From NCBI GenBank assembly GCA_947572405.1, contig CANPBV010000008.1, forward strand, positions 1 through 24,573: a DNA stretch of 24,573 nucleotides, in the 5' to 3' direction. The DNA comes from an uncultured Mycoplasmatota bacterium (GTDB lineage: Bacteria > Bacillota_I > Bacilli_A > RF39 > UBA660). Position numbers and translations under genes: made by a program. The notes below the pieces were generated by a model. The model was not told where the DNA came from and did no database searches. It was given only the letters and a program-made list of their open reading frames with translations. Shown here one piece after another: positions 20,286 through 24,573 of the stretch (the first letter of the stretch is position 1; each line of letters opens with the position of its first letter).

Positions 20286-22160
20286 ATGGAAAAGAAAATG
20301 GTAAAAGACACAACAAAAGAAGATCATTATGTTGAGATTGCTGTTGGTTTCAAAATCATATATAACCAGAACCAGTATTTGGCATACACCGAGGTTCCTA
20401 AGAAAAAAAAGGATATTCGCTTAGAAATTTATATTGGAAAGCTTTCAATTTTAAAAGATCAATATTTATTATTTAAATGTGAAAATGAATCGGAGAAACG
20501 CCAGGTATTTTCCTATTTTAAACAGGTATTTTCGGGAGAAATCAATAGTGAAATTGAGATGGCTGATTTTAGTATGATCGAAAAGATAAGTATTGTAAGT
20601 TCTGATTTATTTGAAGAAAAAATGGATCAATATCCAAACTTTTTTATACTTCCAAAAAAGGAAGAAGAGATCAGTGCTAGTATTACTTTACCGAGTTTTT
20701 TTATGAAAAAAACTTCCAAAATAAAAGACGAGCCAGAGGAAATCCAATTTGTAGAAAATAGTGACGAGGTATTAGAATCAAATGTAGAAGCAACCAATTT
20801 GGTTCAAAATATGACATCTGAACAAAATTTAGAGCCAACATCAAGCCCTATTTCTACCCAGAAAGCAAATACCAATCAAAATGTAGAGCAAGAACAACTT
20901 GTAGGATTGGATACGTCATCAGAATTGCTAACAGAACAAGCGACAATAGAGAACAAGCCAGTAGAAAATATTGTAACAAGTTCATTACAAGAAACAGTAC
21001 CAGTAAATGTAGATTCAACACCCGTAACATCAAATGCTCAAGCTGAATCTACAGTAGAACCAACTTCATTTGGCGTTCCAGATACCGAAAATGACCAAAA
21101 TACGGATCAAGTACCAGTAATCCCAAATCCTGAACCAATTCTAGAAATGGCAACTTCAGTCAATGATAGTATGGATGTAGTAGGCGTTCCACCAATAGAA
21201 CCAATTTTAAACCCATTGGCAGAAGAACCTGTTAAATTTGAACAAATTTATGATGGAAAAAAACAAAAGAAAAATGGGAAGATCAGTATTATTATACTTA
21301 TGGTTATCACACTCGTTTTAATTGCTTCTATTGTTATAGTGTATGTATTTGTAGTAGAACCAAAAATGAATGAACAAAAGCCAAATAACCCGCCAGCGAA
21401 AGAACCAGAAACACCGAAAACATCAAAATTAGTATGTACCATAGAAACAGAAAAAGAAGATAATAATTTAGAGAGCAAGACTATTACATTTGTATATGAT
21501 AATACTAGTAAAAATATTTTAAGTTCAACGGAACACACAACTGTTACTATGCAGGATGCAGATAAATATATGGAAAAAAAAGCGATGATTGAAGTATTTA
21601 ATCAAGAACTAAAGAATATAGAAGGTCAAAAATATACATTCAAATATGATGATAAGAAATATATTTATCAAGTATTGATTGATAGAGATTATGAAAAGGT
21701 AGCAGAGGCGGAAAAGGATGATACATGGAAGTCAACCTTTGATGAAGCAAATGAATATTATTTAGAGGAAGGCTATACTTGTAATGGCGTAAAAAAAGAA
21801 CCATCAAATGAAAAAGATTTGACAAGTACTACAGGAAATAATACAGTGGATTATAATAATTGGGTAGTGACTTATCAGAAAGCCGTTTTATCGGAGGATA
21901 AAGAAACCTTATCTATCACATTAGAGGTTACGAATAAGGTCAAAGAAACAAGAATATTAAATGGAGCGTTAAAGTTATTCGATAAAGACAATCAGAATAT
22001 TAGAAATATGAAACTGACACAACAAATTGAGGCAAATGAAACAAATACTATTATAGTTGATTTAAAAAGTACAAATGAAAATAAAGATCCAGAATTAGGT
22101 AGTTTAGAAACTATAAATTTTGAAAATATTACTCAATATCTAATTGAACTTTATCGTTAA
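20286..22160 (+). CDS. modular single-pass membrane protein of unknown function, 624 aa
   Basis: Start ATG 20286 (GGAAAG about 11 nt upstream; an ATG at 20298 is an alternative). Four parts are visible. Residues 1 to about 140 are a folded cytoplasmic region (VGFKIIYNQNQYLAY, EIYIGKLSILKDQYLLFK, SEKRQVFSYFKQVFSG) that recalls small DUF1292-type domains. Residues about 150-320 are a low-complexity Thr/Glu/Pro/Gln/Val linker. Residues about 333-356 form one transmembrane helix (ISIIILMVITLVLIASIVIV). The remainder is extracytoplasmic: a Pro-rich neck (KPNNPPAKEPETPKTSK), a lipoprotein-like alpha/beta domain (about 380-510, SKLVCTIETEKEDNN through EGYTCNGVKKE) and a C-terminal beta domain (about 525-624, NWVVTYQKAVLSEDKETLSITLEV) resembling FxLYD/DUF4352 folds. 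The order suggests signal or force transmission across the membrane; this is inference. It lies before glyS but has a separate promoter. Confidence 0.8.
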   Translation: MEKKMVKDTTKEDHYVEIAVGFKIIYNQNQYLAYTEVPKKKKDIRLEIYIGKLSILKDQYLLFKCENESEKRQVFSYFKQVFSGEINSEIEMADFSMIEKISIVSSDLFEEKMDQYPNFFILPKKEEEISASITLPSFFMKKTSKIKDEPEEIQFVENSDEVLESNVEATNLVQNMTSEQNLEPTSSPISTQKANTNQNVEQEQLVGLDTSSELLTEQATIENKPVENIVTSSLQETVPVNVDSTPVTSNAQAESTVEPTSFGVPDTENDQNTDQVPVIPNPEPILEMATSVNDSMDVVGVPPIEPILNPLAEEPVKFEQIYDGKKQKKNGKISIIILMVITLVLIASIVIVYVFVVEPKMNEQKPNNPPAKEPETPKTSKLVCTIETEKEDNNLESKTITFVYDNTSKNILSSTEHTTVTMQDADKYMEKKAMIEVFNQELKNIEGQKYTFKYDDKKYIYQVLIDRDYEKVAEAEKDDTWKSTFDEANEYYLEEGYTCNGVKKEPSNEKDLTSTTGNNTVDYNNWVVTYQKAVLSEDKETLSITLEVTNKVKETRILNGALKLFDKDNQNIRNMKLTQQIEANETNTIIVDLKSTNENKDPELGSLETINFENITQYLIELYR

Positions 22161-22166
22161 AAACTA

Positions 22167-22195
22167 TTGACGAATAAAATATTTCTGAGTAAAAT
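22167..22195 (+). promoter_or_regulatory. sigma-A promoter of glyS
   Basis: TTGACG (22167-22172), 17 bp, TAAAAT (22190-22195). It begins 6 nt after the preceding stop, and sets the T-box leader start near 22202. Confidence 0.65.
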
Positions 22196-22201
22196 ATAAA
22201 T

Positions 22202-22316
22202 AATCAATGTGATGACGGGCTTGGAAACCAAGAGCAATATAAGATAAGCTGATTCTCTTAGAATAAGTAAGGTGGAACCGCGGGGTAACTCGTCCTTACA
22301 TTCTAAGAGAATTTTT
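22202..22316 (+). promoter_or_regulatory. unusually short T-box riboswitch, presumed glycine-specific
   Basis: The T-box sequence AAGGTGGAACCGCG (22269-22282) and the antiterminator pairing GTAAGG (22267-22272) with CCTTAC (22294-22299) are clear. Between promoter and T-box there are only about 65 nt, so a canonical Stem I (about 100 nt) does not fit. What is there is a small hairpin, CTTGG/CCAAG with an AAA loop, preceded by GACGGGC that contains a GGC glycine triplet (22218-22220). ATTCTCTTAGAAT (22252-22264) is fully complementary to 22300-22312, followed by five T. The usual terminator strand complementary to CGTCC is missing. Confidence 0.8.
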
Positions 22317-22349
22317 GTTTCCCATTGATAATAGAAAAGAGGAGATTAT

Positions 22350-23723
22350 ATGGAAAAGGTAACAATGGATAAGATTGTTAATTTATGTAAGCAATATGGT
22401 TTTATATTTAAAGGAAGTGAAATATATGGAGGGCTTGCTAATACTTGGGATTATGGCCCACTTGGAGTAGAACTTAAAAACAATGTTAAAAAGGCTTGGA
22501 TGAAAAAATTTGTTCAAGAAAGTATTTATAATGTAGGAATGGATAGTGCGATTTTAATGAATCCCAAAACATGGGAAGCTAGTGGGCATTTGGCTACATT
22601 TTCAGACCCGTTAATTGATTGTAAAGAGTGTAAAACAAGACATCGTGCTGATAAATTAGTAGAAGAACATAGCAAAATTGAAGCAGGTGGCTGGAGTAAC
22701 GAAAAACTGCTTGACTATATTAAAGAACACCATATTACTTGTCCGAATTGCGGAAAATTAAATTATACAGACATTAGACAATTTAATTTAATGTTTAAGA
22801 CATTCCAAGGAGTAACAGAAGATGCTAAAAGTACTGTTTATTTAAGACCTGAAACAGCGCAAGGAATCTTTGTAAACTTTATGAATGTAGGGAGGAGTAT
22901 GCGACTAAAAGTGCCATTTGGAATCGCACAAGTAGGAAAAAGTTTTAGAAATGAAATTACTCCAGGAAACTTTACTTTTAGAACGCGTGAATTTGAACAA
23001 ATGGAGTTGGAATTTTTCTGTAAACCAGGAACCGAATTAGAATGGTTTGGGTATTGGAAAGATTACTGCTATAATTGGCTACTCAATTTAGGAATGAAAA
23101 AAGAAAATATCAGAACACGTGACCATGAACAAGAAGAATTAAGCCATTATAGTAATGCTACAACTGATTTTGAATTTTTATTTCCTTTTGGTTGGGGAGA
23201 ATTATGGGGAGTTGCAAGTAGAACTGACTATGATTTAATGCAACATCAAAATGTTTCCAAACAAAGCATGGAATATTTAGACCCAGAAACAAATGAAAAA
23301 TATATTCCATACGTCATTGAACCAAGTTTAGGAGCTGACCGTGTTGTGCTTGCTTTCTTATGTGATGCTTATCGTACTGAAACATTGGAGAACGAGGAAG
23401 TTAGAGAGGTATTATCCCTTCACCCCGCTTTGGCACCATATAAAGTTTCTATTCTTCCACTTATCAAAAAATATCATAGTGAAAAAGCGATGGAAATTTA
23501 TAAACTGTTAGCACCTCATTTTATGGTAACTTATGATGAAGCTGGAAATATTGGAAAGAGATACCGTAGAAGTGATATTATGGGAACACCTTTTGCAATT
23601 ACAATTGATGATAATACCTTAAACGAAAATACAGTTACAATAAGAGATAGAGATACAATGGAACAAATAACATTAAAAGTGGAAGAAGTAGTTCCTTATA
23701 TAGAAGAAAAACTAAACTTTTAG
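22350..23723 (+). CDS. glyS: glycyl-tRNA synthetase, alpha2 (eukaryote-like) type
   Basis: The product is 457 aa, the length of single-chain bacterial GlyRS such as in Staphylococcus and Mollicutes. Motifs: GFIFKGSEIYGG, GPLGVELKNNVKKAW, a CKEC/CPNC zinc-like pair, LRPETAQGIFVNF (glycine-binding), SFRNEITPGNFTFRTREFEQMELEFFC (motif 2), and motif 3 EPSLGADRVVLAFLCDAY, then the anticodon-binding domain. Ribosome binding site AGAGGAG. The organism therefore uses the single-subunit enzyme rather than the glyQS pair found after recO in B. subtilis, yet at the same chromosomal place. Controlled by the T-box leader. Confidence 0.97.
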   Translation: MEKVTMDKIVNLCKQYGFIFKGSEIYGGLANTWDYGPLGVELKNNVKKAWMKKFVQESIYNVGMDSAILMNPKTWEASGHLATFSDPLIDCKECKTRHRADKLVEEHSKIEAGGWSNEKLLDYIKEHHITCPNCGKLNYTDIRQFNLMFKTFQGVTEDAKSTVYLRPETAQGIFVNFMNVGRSMRLKVPFGIAQVGKSFRNEITPGNFTFRTREFEQMELEFFCKPGTELEWFGYWKDYCYNWLLNLGMKKENIRTRDHEQEELSHYSNATTDFEFLFPFGWGELWGVASRTDYDLMQHQNVSKQSMEYLDPETNEKYIPYVIEPSLGADRVVLAFLCDAYRTETLENEEVREVLSLHPALAPYKVSILPLIKKYHSEKAMEIYKLLAPHFMVTYDEAGNIGKRYRRSDIMGTPFAITIDDNTLNENTVTIRDRDTMEQITLKVEEVVPYIEEKLNF

Positions 23724-23742
23724 GAGCATAAGCTTCTTTTTT
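23722..23742 (+). terminator. terminator of glyS
   Basis: AGGAGC (23722-23727) pairs with GCTTCT (23732-23737; one G-U) over ATAA, then a T-run. A second hairpin AAGTTTAA/TTAAACTT follows at 23747-23769 without a T-run. Confidence 0.65.
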
Positions 23743-23808
23743 ATTAAAGTTTAAGGTTTTTTTAAACTTATCTTATATAATTCTAATGAACAGGAAGAAG
23801 TATTTTGT

Positions 23809-23837
23809 TTGACAATAACGTTATTATCTATTATAAT
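23809..23837 (+). promoter_or_regulatory. consensus promoter with a palindromic spacer (candidate operator)
   Basis: Perfect TTGACA (23809-23814), 17 bp, perfect TATAAT (23832-23837). A 12-bp palindrome AATAACGTTATT (23814-23825) fills the spacer start, and an outer 8-bp inverted repeat, AGGAAGAA (23792-23799) with TTCTTCCT (23846-23853), brackets the promoter. Confidence 0.75.
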
Positions 23838-23869
23838 GTAGATGATTCTTCCTAATAAGGAGGAAAAAT

Positions 23870-24553
23870 ATGCAACAGCACATTCAGTCATTAGAAAATC
23901 ATATAAAAATGTATGGATTACGATATGATACCATTTTTAAAAATGCGTTTCAGAATAAACACTGTTTAAAACAATTTTTTAAGCAAATTTTCAAAGAGCA
24001 CTTAGAAGATTTTTGGTATGTAGATAAGGAATTATTCAAGGAAAATAAAAATTTACGATACCGAGTAAGTGATTTGGTAATAGAAACAAGAAAAAGAATA
24101 ATAATTATGGAATTGCAAAACAAGAATTTAGAAAATATAGAACCAAGAAGTAAAATGTATGTATCGGGATTTTATACAAGGTAAAACCCGGGGGAGTTTT
24201 ATCAACATGTAAAGCCAGTGGAACTATATTTAATATTAAATTACCCTTATCAAAGTCCAGAAGTATTAAAAGAATATGAAGAAATAAATAAAAAACATAA
24301 CGAACAATTTGGAAATTTATCAAAGATAAAAATATGGAATATTGAGGAAGCATTAAAAAAGAAAAAGGGGATAGATTATGATTATGCAAGAATATTTAAT
24401 TTAGATTATTTTCTAGAAAGTTGTAATATTTTAATGGAACTAAAGAAGAAAAAAGAGTTTCAAGATTTTGTAAAGAATATTGAATATTATAATTTGAATT
24501 ATGAAACATATAAGAAACTAAAGACAACTATATATAAGTCAAGCATTTTTTGA
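23870..24553 (+). pseudogene. Rpn-type PD-(D/E)XK nuclease/putative transposase, interrupted by an in-frame stop
   Basis: The ATG at 23870 follows AAGGAGGAAAAAT. The first 104 codons contain the nuclease signature YDTIFKNAFQN, then VSDLVIETRKRIIIMELQNKN (D and E-x-Q catalytic pattern) and SKMYVSGFYTR. TAA at 24182-24184 ends this frame. The same frame then stays open and continues as NPGEFYQHVKPVELYLILNYPYQS to the TGA at 24551-24553, which reads like the next part of the Rpn/PDDEXK_2 domain, including the typical LKPVxxIxI strand. A single nonsense change therefore splits an otherwise intact 227-codon gene. Alternatives are a sequencing or assembly error, or a real truncated nuclease. Rpn proteins are multi-copy, mobile-element-associated DNA endonucleases in which truncation and internal starts (a GTG at 24218 is available) are known. 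Confidence 0.75.
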
Positions 24554-24573
24554 TAAATTTTATGAAAAAGTTG

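Overview
The window is AT-rich, densely packed bacterial chromosome of a low-GC Bacillota-type organism. Evidence: strong AGGAGG-type ribosome binding sites, TTGACA/TATAAT promoters with 17-bp spacers, two T-box leaders, the MurT/GatD pair, the alpha2 ('eukaryote-like') glycyl-tRNA synthetase, and the sporulation genes yqfC-yqfD-yqzL in the same order around era as in Bacillus subtilis. TAA and TGA both act as stops. I cannot name the species; an uncultured spore-forming or formerly spore-forming Bacilli-like lineage fits best. No tRNA, rRNA, CRISPR array or insertion sequence was seen.

Layout, left to right. (1) 130-2260: a MATE exporter fused to a cytidylate-kinase-like domain, behind a leader with an overlapping short ORF and a terminator-like hairpin. 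(2) 2310-4410: a secreted D,D-carboxypeptidase, an unconvincing ORF ending at a terminator, and an unrecognised membrane-anchored protein. (3) 4394-6591: an NfeD-SPFH-CPBP protease membrane operon with one sigma-A and one sigma-E-like promoter candidate. (4) 6603-7841: a solitary AAA_14/DUF4143 ATPase. (5) 7904-11634: a T-box(Phe)-pheS-pheT operon. (6) 11661-12028: a compact locus with the layout of a type I toxin-antitoxin system, with convergent promoters, a small hydrophobic peptide and a short antisense RNA. (7) 12025-14142, minus strand: a murT-gatD pair whose GatD lacks both catalytic residues of the glutaminase. (8) 14188-20221: a STAS-like small protein, then yqfC-yqfD-vanZ-ybeY-dgkA-cdd-era-yqzL-DUF1653-recO-DUF212. 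This is the conserved sporulation/ribosome/repair cluster, but phoH and yqfF are missing and a VanZ-like gene stands in their place. (9) 20260-23742: a large modular single-pass membrane protein, then glyS behind an exceptionally short T-box leader. (10) 23809-24553: an Rpn-type PD-(D/E)XK nuclease gene with a strong promoter and an in-frame stop.

Most of the window is housekeeping: aminoacyl-tRNA synthesis, 16S maturation, undecaprenol/diacylglycerol kinase, cytidine salvage, Era and RecO. The parts most worth follow-up are the putative type I toxin-antitoxin locus (11661-12028), the apparently catalytically dead GatD with its diverged MurT partner, the minimal glyS T-box with unusual terminator logic, the MATE-kinase fusion with its attenuator-like leader, and the repeated sigma-E-like promoter block. 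All calls come from reading the sequence; no database search or folding program was run.
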